DNA of 61,337 nucleotides from JBLIRR01 sp049472395 (lineage in GTDB: Bacteria > SZUA-182 > DTGQ01 > JBLIRR01), in the NCBI GenBank assembly GCA_049472395.1, contig JBLIRR010000039.1:1-61337 (forward strand), written 5' to 3'. Made by a program: the position numbers and the translations under genes. The notes under the pieces are model-generated. The model made no database searches, was not told the DNA's origin, and worked only from the letters and a program-made list of their open reading frames with translations. Within the stretch, counting starts at the first letter, position 1; every line of letters begins with the position of its first letter. Below are positions 16,182-26,300 of this stretch, in pieces.

Positions 16182-19100
16182 ATGGTCAACGTAAACCGGC
16201 GGAATTTTCTGAAATTATCTGGTGCCACAACAGCCGGGATAGTACTCAATGAGCTTGGCTTTGACACCACTTCTCTTTGTGCAGAGGTCACACCACTGCG
16301 CATTGCCTATTCAAAAGAGACATATACCATATGCCCCTATTGCGCCGTAGGATGCGGTATTATTGTTCATTCCAAAAACGGCAAGGTGATTTATACCGAA
16401 GGAGATCCTGACCATCCTATTAATAGAGGTTCTCTGTGTAGTAAAGGAAGCGCTGTGTATCAATTATCGGCAAATAATCCGGCACGAGCCAAACAACCAC
16501 TCTATCGAGCCCCTGGAAGTATCCATTGGAAAGAAGTTACGTGGGAGTGGGCAATTGAAACGATAGCTGATCGTATATATACCACACGGGAGAAAAGTTT
16601 CATATCAAAGAATACAAAGGGAGAGGTTGTGAATCGCACGGAGGCTATCGCGTCTATTGGCAGCGCTGCCATGGATAACGAAGAATGCTTTGCGTATCGC
16701 AAGTTTCTTACCTCTCTGGGGCTTGTCTATATAGAACATCAGGCCCGTATTTGACACTCTGCTACAGTAGCGGCTCTGGCAGAGTCGTTCGGCAGAGGGG
16801 CAATGACGAACCATTGGATTGATCTGCAAAACGCAGATGTAATCCTTATAATGGGAAGCAATGCAGCAGAAAATCATCCCATTTCATTTAAATGGGTGAC
16901 CAAGGCAAAAGAGGGGGGGGCGAAACTATTAAATGTTGATCCCCGATTTACTAGGACATCCGCTAAAGCCGATATCTATGCTCCCATACGGTCAGGCACT
17001 GATATTGCCTTTCTTGGAGGAATGATTAAATATATTCTCGACAACAAATTGTATTTTGAAAAATATACAAAGCTCTATACCAATGCATCGTTCCTCGTGC
17101 ATCCCGATTTCAAGCTCCCCGGAGATAATGGAGGGATATTCTCTGGATTTAATCAAAAGACAAAGAAATATGATAAATCCACCTGGAGTTTCCAGAAAGA
17201 TGCGCAGGGGATTATTAAGAAAGATTACTCGCTGAAAGATCCCTTATGCGTTTTTCAACAATTGAAAAAACATTTTAATCGCTATACTCTTGACATTGTT
17301 TCGCAAATTACAGGCACACCGGCAAACCTTTTGCAGGATATTTACCATACCTATGCATCAACCGGAAAAGCCGGTAAAGCAGGCACAATTATGTATGCCA
17401 TGGGATGGACGCAGCATACGGTGGGGACCCAGAATATTCGGACCATGGCGATAATACAACTGCTCTTGGGTAATATGGGAATTGCGGGAGGAGGAGTCAA
17501 TGCATTGCGAGGAGAATCGAATGTACAAGGTTCCACTGACCATTGTCTTCTCTTTCATATCTTACCGGGATATTTAAAGACCCCCAAAGCTTCCGAGCAC
17601 ACACTCAAAGAGTACAATGATAAAAACACACCAATGACCCCTGATCCCAAAAGTGCTAACTGGTGGAACAATTATCCCAAATATTCCGTCAGTCTGTTAA
17701 AAGCCTTTTTTGGCCCCAATGCTACCAAAGAGAATGATTTTTCCTATTCATGGTTACCCAAATTGGAGGATAATGCAAATTATTCATGGCTGAATCTATT
17801 TGATGAAATGGATAAGGGAAAGATCAAGGGCTTCTTGGCCTGGGGGCAAAACCCCGCTTGCAGTGGTGCTCATGCGGGCAAGGCGCGCCGTGCTATGAGC
17901 TCACTGGAATGGATGGTTAATGTGAATATTTTTGATAATGAGACATGCTCCTTTTGGAAAGGGCCAGGGATGAAGCCTTCGCACATCGCTACTGAAGTCT
18001 TCTTTCTCCCCTGTGCCTGCTCATTTGAGAAGGAAGGGAGCATTACGAACAGCGGCAGATGGATGCAATGGCGCTATAAAGCGGTTGAACCGGTAAGCAA
18101 TTCAAAGCCCGATGGAGAGATAATCAGTGAACTGGTGCATACAATAAAAAAGAAGGTTGAAAGAAAAGGGAGCAAATTCCCTGATCCGATACTCAAAATG
18201 ACCTGGGATTACGGACCAAAGAAACATGACGGGTCGCTTCTCTATTTTGATACCCATGCGGTGGCAAAGGAGATAAACGGTTATTTTCTGGAAGATACAA
18301 TAATAAAGGGAAAAGAGTACAAGAAAGGCACCCTGGTGCCGAGCTTTGCCTATCTTCAGGATGACGGCTCCACATCGTCGGGGAATTGGCTTTATTGCAA
18401 CAGCTATACGGAGGAGGGGAATAAGGCAGGCCGCCGCAACAATAAAGATACGAGTGGGATTGGGCTTTATTCCGAATGGTCCTGGTGCTGGCCTGTAAAC
18501 AGAAGAATCATCTATAACCGCGCCTCCGTGGATGAACATGGAAAGCCCTGGGATATGGAACGCCCTGTTATCTATTGGAATGGAAGCACATGGTATGGGG
18601 ATGTGCCTGATGGTGGCTGGCCACCAATAATTAATGACAAGGATACCCGTTATGCTTTTATAATGAAGCCGGAAGGTCATGCCCACATCTTTGGTCCGGG
18701 TTGTGCCGAAGGACCTTTCCCTGAACATTATGAACCGCTTGAATGTCCGGTTGAAAAAAATCTCATACCTGGAAATAACTATAGAATAAGCCCCACGGTA
18801 AAAATTTTTAAAGATGCTTTCAGAAGCTGTGATCCCCGGTACCCCTATATCTGTTCGACCTATAGAGTCTCTGAGCATTGGCAAACAGGGCTTATGACCC
18901 GATGGCAACCTTGGTTGGCAGAGCTTCAACCATCTATGTTCGTGGAAATGAGCAAAAAACTGGCAATGGAAAGAGGCATAAAAAATGGTGATACATGCAC
19001 GGTAACCTCTGCTCGTGGCTCTCTTGAAGCAATCGCCCTTGTCACTGACCGTTTTAAGCCTTTCAAGATCGCAGGGAAGATTATTCATCAAGTTGGCATA

Positions 19101-19259
19101 CCCTGGCATTACGGCTGGTGCACAACCGCAGAATATGGCCCTGGCTTGACCTTCGGAGACAGTGCTAATTTGCTGACACCGACAGTGGGAGATTCTAATA
19201 CAATGATTCCGGAGTCAAAGGCGTTTATGGTTAATATTGAAAAAAAGGAGAGAGTCTAA
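16182..19259 (+). CDS. fdnG: Selenocysteine formate dehydrogenase, catalytic alpha subunit
   Basis: This subunit oxidises formate to CO2 at a molybdenum or tungsten bis-pterin site, passing electrons to the beta subunit. The 1025-codon frame is interrupted only by TGA at 16752-16754, read as selenocysteine 191 in the context HQARI-U-HSATVAAL. This matches the FdnG/FdoG active site (E. coli Sec196). The N-terminus carries a TAT motif (NRRNFLKLSG), so the enzyme faces the periplasm. CPYCAVGCG and GSLCSKG bind the proximal [4Fe-4S] cluster. The MGSNAAENHP, VDPRFTRTSAKAD and NVQGSTDH segments are typical of the family, and length is normal. AAAGGAG lies nine bases before ATG 16182. The beta subunit starts directly after the stop codon. 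A naive caller splits this gene at the TGA. Confidence 0.92.
16752..16790 (+). promoter_or_regulatory. Selenocysteine UGA with SECIS-like hairpin
   Basis: Immediately after the UGA, ACTCTGC (16756-16762) pairs with GCAGAGT (16779-16785) around a 16-base loop that includes GGCTCTGG. Spacing and the G-rich apical part resemble bacterial SECIS elements recognised by SelB. No selA, selB, selC or selD gene lies in the window. Confidence 0.75.
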
Positions 19260-20075
19260 ATGGTTGATATAAGCTATAATAAGCATGAGAAGGCTTTTAT
19301 GATATATCCCGCCCTTTGTACAGGATGCAGGGCATGTCAGGTGGCGTGTAAAAATTGGAATCAGTTGCCCGCAATTAAAACAGAGAATAGAGGGACATTT
19401 GAAAATCCCCGGGATTTAAACCCTACCACCTATACGAAAATTAAATTCAATGAATATTCAACGGGTTCAGATACCGGTGGAAGCATTCATTATGGCATTT
19501 CGTGGCTCTTTCTAAAACAGCAATGTTTTCATTGCACAGAAGCAACCTGTATGCTCGTATGTCCCTCTCAGGGTGCATTGACACGAACACCGGAAGGAAT
19601 TGTGGTGCATAATCCTGATAAGTGCATCGGCTGCAAATACTGTGTATTCACCTGTCCCTTTAAGGTGCCGCAGTTTGACACGCTCACTCAGACTATCAGT
19701 AAATGTCATCTTTGCCATGACAGAGTGGCACATAATCTCATTCCGGCATGTGCCAAGGCGTGTCCGACAGGAGCTATTCAATATGGTGATCGGGATGCAC
19801 TTATTAATGAAGCCAAGGCTTCCGGAGCCAATAGAATATATGGTGAGAAGGAGCTTAAAGGGTTGCATGTTATGTATGCCCTGCCTGAATCACCAGAAAA
19901 ATATGGACTTCCTGAAGATCCGAGAGTACCAAGAAGCGTATATTGGTGGAAGAATATATTCAAACCTTTAATAAAATGGGGCCTGCCTTTAACCATCCTG
20001 GCCTGCCTGGTCCATTTCTGGTTCCATGGCCCCCATGTTATTGAGCAGGCGAAAGGAGGACCGAGTAATGACTAA
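19260..20075 (+). CDS. fdnH: Formate dehydrogenase beta subunit (iron-sulfur, membrane-anchored)
   Basis: A 271-residue electron-transfer subunit that carries electrons from the alpha subunit to the membrane cytochrome. Four cysteine clusters coordinate [4Fe-4S] centres: CTGCRACQVACKNWN, CFHCTEATCMLVCP, CIGCKYCVFTCP, and CHLCHDRV...CAKACPTGAI. Near the C-terminus a single helix (LIKWGLPLTILACLVHFWFHG) anchors it, as in FdnH/FdoH. The start ATG follows the alpha stop with no gap (TAAATG), with AAGGAGAG upstream, indicating coupled translation. The end overlaps the gamma gene by eight bases. Length is slightly shorter than E. coli FdnH (294), and the main cysteine motifs are complete. Confidence 0.92.
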   Translation: MVDISYNKHEKAFMIYPALCTGCRACQVACKNWNQLPAIKTENRGTFENPRDLNPTTYTKIKFNEYSTGSDTGGSIHYGISWLFLKQQCFHCTEATCMLVCPSQGALTRTPEGIVVHNPDKCIGCKYCVFTCPFKVPQFDTLTQTISKCHLCHDRVAHNLIPACAKACPTGAIQYGDRDALINEAKASGANRIYGEKELKGLHVMYALPESPEKYGLPEDPRVPRSVYWWKNIFKPLIKWGLPLTILACLVHFWFHGPHVIEQAKGGPSND

Positions 20076-20730
20076 GCAAGATACTAAGAGATTTCATCCT
20101 GATACTTACATTTCAAACGCATCCACACCCCTTGAACGGATAACTCACTGGATGTTGGCAGGCAGTTGTATTGTCCTCTTTATCACGGGTATTGGATTTA
20201 TGTTTCGCTCTCTAAATTTTATCCAAAAGGTTCTCGGATTTCCTCACGGAGCAAAGGTTATTCACCATAGTGCGGGAGTTGTGTTTATCATCTCTCTCGT
20301 GCTTGCCATTTTTGTATGGATCAGTGACTGTTTTTTTGATGCTGAAGATATTAAATGGTTCAAAGTCTTAGGTGGGTATCTTATAAGGACTGACGAGCAT
20401 TTTAATCTGGGGAAGTTTAATCCGGGACAAAAGATCTTTACATGGTATTGTATTCTTTTTGGGATCGTAATATCCATAACCGGATATATTATGTGGGCTC
20501 CTTTTAGTTTTTCACGATATACAGTACAAATAAGCTATCCTATTCATGCCTTATGCGCTTTCCTATTTGGCATCGGATGGCTGGGGCACTGGTATCTTGG
20601 GGCCTGGGCCAATCCTGGGAGCGTCAGTGTGATAACAAGCGGCAGGGCGAGATTATCCTGGTGTCTTCATCATCGTCCCAGATGGCTAAAAAAAATGGAA
20701 GAAGAAGGAAAATTACATATAGCAGAATAA
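20068..20730 (+). CDS. fdnI: Formate dehydrogenase gamma subunit (cytochrome b)
   Basis: A membrane diheme cytochrome b that reduces the quinone pool. Four transmembrane helices are visible: MLAGSCIVLFITGIGFMF, AGVVFIISLVLAIFVWIS, FTWYCILFGIVISITGYIMW, and PIHALCAFLFGIGWLGHWY. Candidate heme histidines lie in ERITHWMLAG, VIHHSAG and HALCAFLFGIGWLGHW. The start is ATG 20068, with AAAGGAGG nine bases upstream; a frame extension to 20026 is not needed. It overlaps the beta gene by eight bases. The complex would oxidise periplasmic formate and feed menaquinol-dependent respiration, but no terminal reductase is present in the window. Confidence 0.9.
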   Translation: MTKQDTKRFHPDTYISNASTPLERITHWMLAGSCIVLFITGIGFMFRSLNFIQKVLGFPHGAKVIHHSAGVVFIISLVLAIFVWISDCFFDAEDIKWFKVLGGYLIRTDEHFNLGKFNPGQKIFTWYCILFGIVISITGYIMWAPFSFSRYTVQISYPIHALCAFLFGIGWLGHWYLGAWANPGSVSVITSGRARLSWCLHHRPRWLKKMEEEGKLHIAE

Positions 20731-20737
20731 AGCATAG

Positions 20738-20809
20738 GGAAGTGCCTGAAGAAAGTTATATAACATAATAAGAGAAGGGAGATTTCCCCCCATAACTTTA
20801 GGCACTTCC
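20738..20809 (+). terminator. Long stem at the end of the formate dehydrogenase operon
   Basis: GGAAGTGCCT (20738-20747) pairs with AGGCACTTCC (20800-20809), and AAAGTTAT (20752-20759) with ATAACTTT (20792-20799), giving 18 base pairs with a four-base bulge, eight bases after the gamma stop. No T-run follows, so it may act as an mRNA 3' stabiliser as much as a terminator. Confidence 0.55.
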
Positions 20810-21073
20810 ACCTTCTCCATTGCGACCTTATACCTTAAGGATTACAAAATTGTGATCAACGAGAACGAATTTTGTAATTTCATTTTTTGAATTATTGTAT
20901 CAATTAAACCGACAAATCCTTCCTTAACTAATTAATATATATAAATATTTACTCTCCTTTCAATCAATGGGCTTGATTTATGCTCATATAAATGTAATAG
21001 CAGAAAGATTACGATTATGTCTTTTCCCTATTAGATTTTATTTATAATATTGGGAATTAAGGAGGAGGAACAA
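20810..21073. other. Intergenic region upstream of the minor pilin operon
   Basis: AT-rich, with a TATAAT at about 21044 that could be a -10 element, and the strong ribosome site AAGGAGGAGGA before the first prepilin. No gene is seen. Confidence 0.4.
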
Positions 21074-21574
21074 ATGAAAAAAGAGGCGGGATTTAGCTTG
21101 ATAGAACTATCGGTAGGAATCGCTATAGCATCAATTATAATAGGTATGGGAGTGCATTGTATTTTTTCATGGCTTCCTGATTATAGATTAAAGATTGCAG
21201 CACATGATCTTTATGCAAATTTGCAATGGGCTAAGGTAAATGCGATTAAGTCGAATGCTAGTTGGTCTGTAATCTTTGATGATATTCATCGACAATACTT
21301 CGTATGCTCTGACAAAGGCATCGAGAGGATAGTCAATCTTTCCAAATATGGATGCAATTTAAATTTTGGCCATGGCAACGCCACCACTGGGATAGATGGC
21401 GCCAGTATTGATGGTAACGATATATCATATAATGATAATAGCGCAATCTTTGACGGACGAGGATTTTGTAATGCAGGGCATGTGTATTTTCAGAATGATA
21501 ATAATTGCTGTTACGGCATTGGCTCAAAGCCCACAGGATTCGTCTTTTTACGAAAACTGGCTCATTCTTCATAG
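21074..21574 (+). CDS. Minor prepilin, GspH/FimT family
   Basis: A type IV minor pilin of about 166 residues. The class III signal KKEAGFSLIELSVGIAIASIII is cut by PilD between G and F; E5 of the mature chain is present. The GspH/FimT pattern follows, with AAHDLYANLQWAKVNAIKSN and a long polar C-terminal region with Cys residues (CCYGIG). The start is ATG 21074, directly after AAGGAGGAGGA. An upstream ATG at 21050 has no ribosome site. The last residues (FVFLRKLAHSS) look shorter than in homologues, which continue RLRK...W. It is first of five genes of a minor-pilin operon. Confidence 0.8.
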   Translation: MKKEAGFSLIELSVGIAIASIIIGMGVHCIFSWLPDYRLKIAAHDLYANLQWAKVNAIKSNASWSVIFDDIHRQYFVCSDKGIERIVNLSKYGCNLNFGHGNATTGIDGASIDGNDISYNDNSAIFDGRGFCNAGHVYFQNDNNCCYGIGSKPTGFVFLRKLAHSS

Positions 21575-21601
21575 AGCTATAGTATGGGGAAATAACGTAG
21601 T

Positions 21602-22318
21602 ATGAATCAACAAAGATATGTATCATACAAAAGCCAAGGCTTTAGCACTGTGGAATTAATAATTGCAATTTCAATTACAAGCATTGTGATAGCCGCCAGC
21701 TATACTATTTTTAATTCCCAACACAAGCTCTTTATGCTCCATGAAGAAGCTGTTGTCATGCAGCAAAATCTTCGGGCCGGTATATATCATTTGGAACGAG
21801 AAATTAGAATGGCAGGGTGTGATCCGAGTGGGGATGCCAATGCCGGCATCATGACAGCACATGACTCCTTAATGAGATTTACGCATGATATACTAGGTGT
21901 TTCCTTAGAAAAGGAATATTCCGATAATATAATTAATGATCAAAATTTTCCAGATAACTTGGCTGAAGATATTCTATACCGACTGTTTGATATTGATAAC
22001 GATGGCGATAAGGACTTAGTGAGAAATAAAACCTTGGTAGCCGAGAATATCGACGCCTTAGATTTTGTGTATCTTGATTCTACCGGTAGTGATCTTGATA
22101 CTGATAGTGACGGAGAGATCCCAGAATCAAGTATTCCTTTCATACGCACGGTGCAAATATCTCTCGTGGCTCGAACCGGCAAAGCAGATGCTCGTTATGT
22201 AAACAATAGTGTGTATAGGAATAAGCAGGGTGATATTATTCTAGAAGCGCAAGAAGACCATTTTCGGCGCAGATGTTTAACAACTGAGGTCAGATGCCGC
22301 AATTTCATCTTTCATTGA
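21602..22318 (+). CDS. pilW: Minor prepilin PilW
   Basis: A 238-residue minor pilin. The prepilin motif SQGFSTVELIIAISITSIVIA has the G/F cleavage site and Glu5. The PilW signature follows (NLRAGIYHLEREIRMAGCDPSG). The body contains a calcium-loop-like segment DIDNDGDKDLV, then DSTGSDLDTDSDGEIPE. PilW works with PilV, PilX and PilY1 to prime pilus assembly at the inner membrane and forms part of the pilus tip complex. It is separated by 13 bases from the next gene. The C-terminal 15 residues after HFRRR differ from the usual ending and may reflect a late frameshift. Confidence 0.82.
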   Translation: MNQQRYVSYKSQGFSTVELIIAISITSIVIAASYTIFNSQHKLFMLHEEAVVMQQNLRAGIYHLEREIRMAGCDPSGDANAGIMTAHDSLMRFTHDILGVSLEKEYSDNIINDQNFPDNLAEDILYRLFDIDNDGDKDLVRNKTLVAENIDALDFVYLDSTGSDLDTDSDGEIPESSIPFIRTVQISLVARTGKADARYVNNSVYRNKQGDIILEAQEDHFRRRCLTTEVRCRNFIFH

Positions 22319-22331
22319 AAGGAAGTGTGCT

Positions 22332-22739
22332 ATGCTGAGGAAACGATTCGCTGCACAAGCCAAGAATTATTCTGATCAAGGATTTACCCTTCTCGAAGTG
22401 CTTATCGCTACCTTCCTATTCTCCTTTGGTCTTTTAGCCATAGCTGCCGTCCAAATCTCTTCACTACGCACCAATACAGCTGCTAAGATGTATACCGAGG
22501 CATCTCTGGCGGCTGCGCAGCAGTTAGAGACACACATAGGGATGCTGTTCGAGGATATCACCAGCGATACTTTTGCGATAGGGAGATATACAATCAATAG
22601 GAATGTCACACAGACGGATATAGATTCAGATGGTGCTATGGATAATAATATGCGACTCATTACAGTGAACGTTACGTGGAATGACGGCGGCATTCAGAGA
22701 AATAGAATACTCAGTGTGTTAAGGGCGAGGGATTTATAA
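22332..22739 (+). CDS. pilV: Minor prepilin PilV
   Basis: A 135-residue protein with N-terminal class III signal DQGFTLLEVLIATFLFSFGLLAIAAVQ, the characteristic PilV start (GFTL-LEVL-x-FS-GLL). Downstream, LRTNTAAKMYTEASLAAAQQLE is the helical spine segment, and the C-terminus is a small beta domain ending ILSVLRARDL, close to the family's usual terminal strand. AAAGGAAG precedes ATG 22332. PilV contributes to the tip complex with PilW and PilX. Its length is somewhat short for the family but the ends look complete. Confidence 0.82.
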   Translation: MLRKRFAAQAKNYSDQGFTLLEVLIATFLFSFGLLAIAAVQISSLRTNTAAKMYTEASLAAAQQLETHIGMLFEDITSDTFAIGRYTINRNVTQTDIDSDGAMDNNMRLITVNVTWNDGGIQRNRILSVLRARDL

Positions 22740-22799
22740 TGGCCTATTGAAGAACCGATTATCGACACCTGTCAGTAACAAACAGAAGGGAGGCATAGT

Positions 22800-23279
22800 A
22801 TGAAAGTGACTGCTATGCAAAAAAGGGAGGAAGAAGGATCAGCAATTATTGTTGTTCTTCTTATCCTCATGCTTCTTCTTCTTTTAGGCACATCAGCAAT
22901 CAATATGAGTTTGGTGGAATTGCAGATTGCCAAGAATGATCATTTTCATAAGCTGGCTCTGTATGCGGCCGAATCCTCAGTGTCTTTTGTAAAAATAACT
23001 CCTTCTTTATATGGTACACATAATATCACGAAAGGCATGGGGCTGAATTTTCCGAATAATGAGGATCCTTCAGAGGAATATTCATTGATTACATTAGGGG
23101 GACCGAAAGAGTCCTTTCATGGAGAGATCAATTATTTAGGCTCGTCACCGCCTGAACGCGGGTCGGGATTTGATGCTGAAAAATTTGTCGCGCATCATTA
23201 CAGTATGAACAATACGGGATATGGACCCGGGGCAGCAAAAAAAAGCATAGAAGTTGGATTTTATAGGGTAGGGTATTAA
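22800..23279 (+). CDS. pilX: Minor pilus assembly protein PilX
   Basis: A 159-residue protein whose N-terminus has the PilX pattern EEEGSAIIVVLLILMLLLLLG (the class III-like signal with Ser instead of Phe after the cleavage Gly). Next comes INMSLVELQIAKNDHFHKLALYAAESS, the conserved EL-x-A-x-N segment of PilX/PilX_N proteins. The C-terminal region is polar and poorly conserved, ending VGFYRVGY. GGGAGG lies seven bases upstream of ATG 22800. PilX lies between PilV and PilY1, the order seen in the Pseudomonas fimU-pilVWXY1 cluster. Confidence 0.8.
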   Translation: MKVTAMQKREEEGSAIIVVLLILMLLLLLGTSAINMSLVELQIAKNDHFHKLALYAAESSVSFVKITPSLYGTHNITKGMGLNFPNNEDPSEEYSLITLGGPKESFHGEINYLGSSPPERGSGFDAEKFVAHHYSMNNTGYGPGAAKKSIEVGFYRVGY

Positions 23280-23328
23280 GTATCAGCAATGGTTGATGAA
23301 ATACCTTATCGGATAAGGAGGATATGGC

Positions 23329-26300
23329 ATGAAAAGGGCAACATATTACGGCATTGTTATAATTTTTTGCATGCTTGTAATGCTCCTTACAAAAAACATG
23401 GCAGATGCTGATGACACATGCATGTTTATGTCGACGGCGAATGATGTGCCGCCTAATATTGTCTTTTTGCTGGATAACGGTGCTGAAATGGAACAGATCA
23501 TATGGCATCCGGCTTATGACAATACTGTTGATTACACACCCGATCCCAATACAGAGGTTGAATTTATCAATGGATTTTTTAATACAAATGGCTACACGAT
23601 AGTGAAAAAGAATGCCAATATCTATTATATACGGCAAATCTTGGACGATCTTTTGCCTGATACGACAGGCGGGTGTGAAAACAGTGTGTCCGGAAGTTCC
23701 ACATTTACTATAAATGGACGTACGGTAACCTTACCTGCCCTTCCATCAATGGATGCCGTTGATGGAGTCATAGATAATGCAGCAATGTTTAGATATTCAA
23801 AAAACTATCTCAATTGGATCTTCTTTAGTGGCGCTGACATAGGAGATGGGTCGGACCTTCCCGCCAAAAGCAGGTTTTATAATGCGAAGAAGGCTTTAAT
23901 GACTGTAGCTAAACTCACGGCAAATCGAGCAAAATTTGCCATCTATAATTTTGCTAATGATGCGGGTGCATCCAATGTGCAACCCCTTGGGAATGTTGTC
24001 AAAACGCCCCTTGCGGCGCTTCCTGAAAATAACATCTTGGAGGAAAATTATGTCAATAATATAAACAATATGGGGACAGTTACCTATTCCCCATTGGCTG
24101 AAGGGCTCGCCACGGTTGGAGGATATTTTGCCTCGCCCTCATCCGGGGTGGTTGGAGAATATTGTCAGAAAAATTTCGCGGTTGTTGTCTCACCGGGCAT
24201 CTCCTCTCAAGACCTGGACCCCATATCACAATCCTGCCCCAGTTCATTTTCTGACTATGATGGAGATGATTCTGGGGGTATTGGTGAGGGGAATATCAAA
24301 GTCGACTCGACAACCTATACAATCCCGATCAATCTGAATGGATCAACCTGGCTTGATGACGTTGCGTATTATTTGTATGATAATGATATTGTAGGGTATC
24401 AGGATGGATTTCAAAATGTTTTGACCTATACGATAGGGTTCCTCGCCAGTCTTGAAAGCAATCTCTATTTGAAAAATACCTCAAACAACGGAAACGGAAA
24501 TTTCAATCTGTATGACTCCTCCGATCCTGACTATGGAAGATATCATTTTGAGGCTGAATCTCCGGAAAATCTCTCATCAGTTATTATAGCGGCAATAAAT
24601 GATATTATTTTAAAAACAGCCATTTTTGTGTCACCGGTTGTTCCCGTCTCAAGAACCATGAGTGATAACAAAATATATATGGCTTTTTTTAGGCCGAATG
24701 AAGGAAACTTTTGGGAAGGGAACCTTGTCAAATTCGGGATTTCATCTGATAATAAGATTACCGATTGTAACGGCAATCCGGCCACATGGCCTAATGGAGC
24801 TTTGAGAGAGGATGCGGAGCCATACTGGGCAACACAACATTGGGCTGATTTTTCCAAAAGCAATTATATCCATAACTCATCACGGAATATTTACACGCAC
24901 ATAGGCCCCGCTGATTTGACTGATCCTAATAATGAATTCTCATCAAGCAATAGTAAATTAACCTCATCGCGTCTTGGGAATCCATCCACTCCTATAGAGA
25001 AAATAATAAATTATATCCGTGGAGCGGATGTATTTGATGAAGATGATGATGGCGATATAACAGAAAATAGAGGGATAATCACCGGTGATGTCCTTCATAG
25101 CACGCCTGTTATTATCCGATACAATTCCAGCTCCACCATGGTCTACTTCGGATCAAACGATGGTGCGCTCCATGCGGTCAGAGATGATGATGGGACAGAG
25201 TCCTGGGCCTATATTCCTCATGATCAGCTCAGCAATCTAAAAGATATGGTGGAGGGCTCTTCGCATAGGTACTTTGTGGACTCAAGCCCCACGGTTTATC
25301 TTAATGACCTTAATGGTGATGGTGATATAAATGCGGAGGAGAGTGATCAGGCAATTCTTATAAGCGGTCAGAGAAAAGGCGGGACGGGCTATTTTGCCCT
25401 CGATATCACGAATCCTGAGGCACCTTTATTTTTATGGACTTTCGATCAAAGCGATGATGCAGAGTTAGGCGAAAGCTGGTCAGAGCCTGAATTCGGTTGG
25501 GTAAAAACCTTCGATGGTGACACCACCGGTACTCCCGTTGCTTTTATCGGAGGAGGATACAGCGTAAATAATGTGAAAGGGAAAGCTATTTTTGTCATCA
25601 ATGTGATAAGCGGGGCTATTGTTGCAAAGTATAGCGCTGTCACGGGCATGGATTACAGCTTCCCGGGTACTTTAAAGGTTATGGATTATAACAATAATGG
25701 ATTTATCGATAAGGTGTATGGTGGTGATTGCGGAGGCCAATTATGGCGACTGGGAAAATTTTCTGACGAAGGCGTGCCATTTGCCTTTCCCCAGTGTGAT
25801 GAAAATATTATGAATTGGTCGGCCCAGGTCATATTGGATGGAGATCCAGCACATGCAATAAAATTTTTCTACCCCCCTTGTGTTACCTTAGAAAAAGGAT
25901 ATGACCTAGTTTTTGTAGGATCCGGAGACCGGGAAGATGCCTGCGCTACAACGAGTGCTGACCGTATTTATTGCATAAAGGATACACATGCCAACATAAC
26001 GTTAGAGGAGACTGACCTGGTGGATGTCACAAATCCCTCCGCTACACCCCCTGATTTAGATAATCCCGGAGATGTTGATTTCAATGGTAATATTGATCAA
26101 GGGTGGTATATTCAATTTACGGATTCTTTTGGAAATGGCACGGGAGAAAAAGTGCTCGCAGAAGGTATAGTATTTAATAAGGTGTTTTACGTCACGACTT
26201 TTACGCCAAATGACGATGTCTGTCTGCCCGGCGGTTTCGGAGAGCTGTATGCCCTTGATTATAAAACAGGACAGGCGGTGTTGAAATTTGGTAATGAGGT

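Noticed and set aside
16752..16754. TGA as a nonsense mutation in formate dehydrogenase
   Set aside because: The position equals the family selenocysteine, the flanking sequence is conserved and a SECIS-like hairpin follows.
18102..19109. 335-codon minus-strand frame inside fdnG
   Set aside because: Antisense shadow of a strongly conserved gene; no ribosome site or family match.
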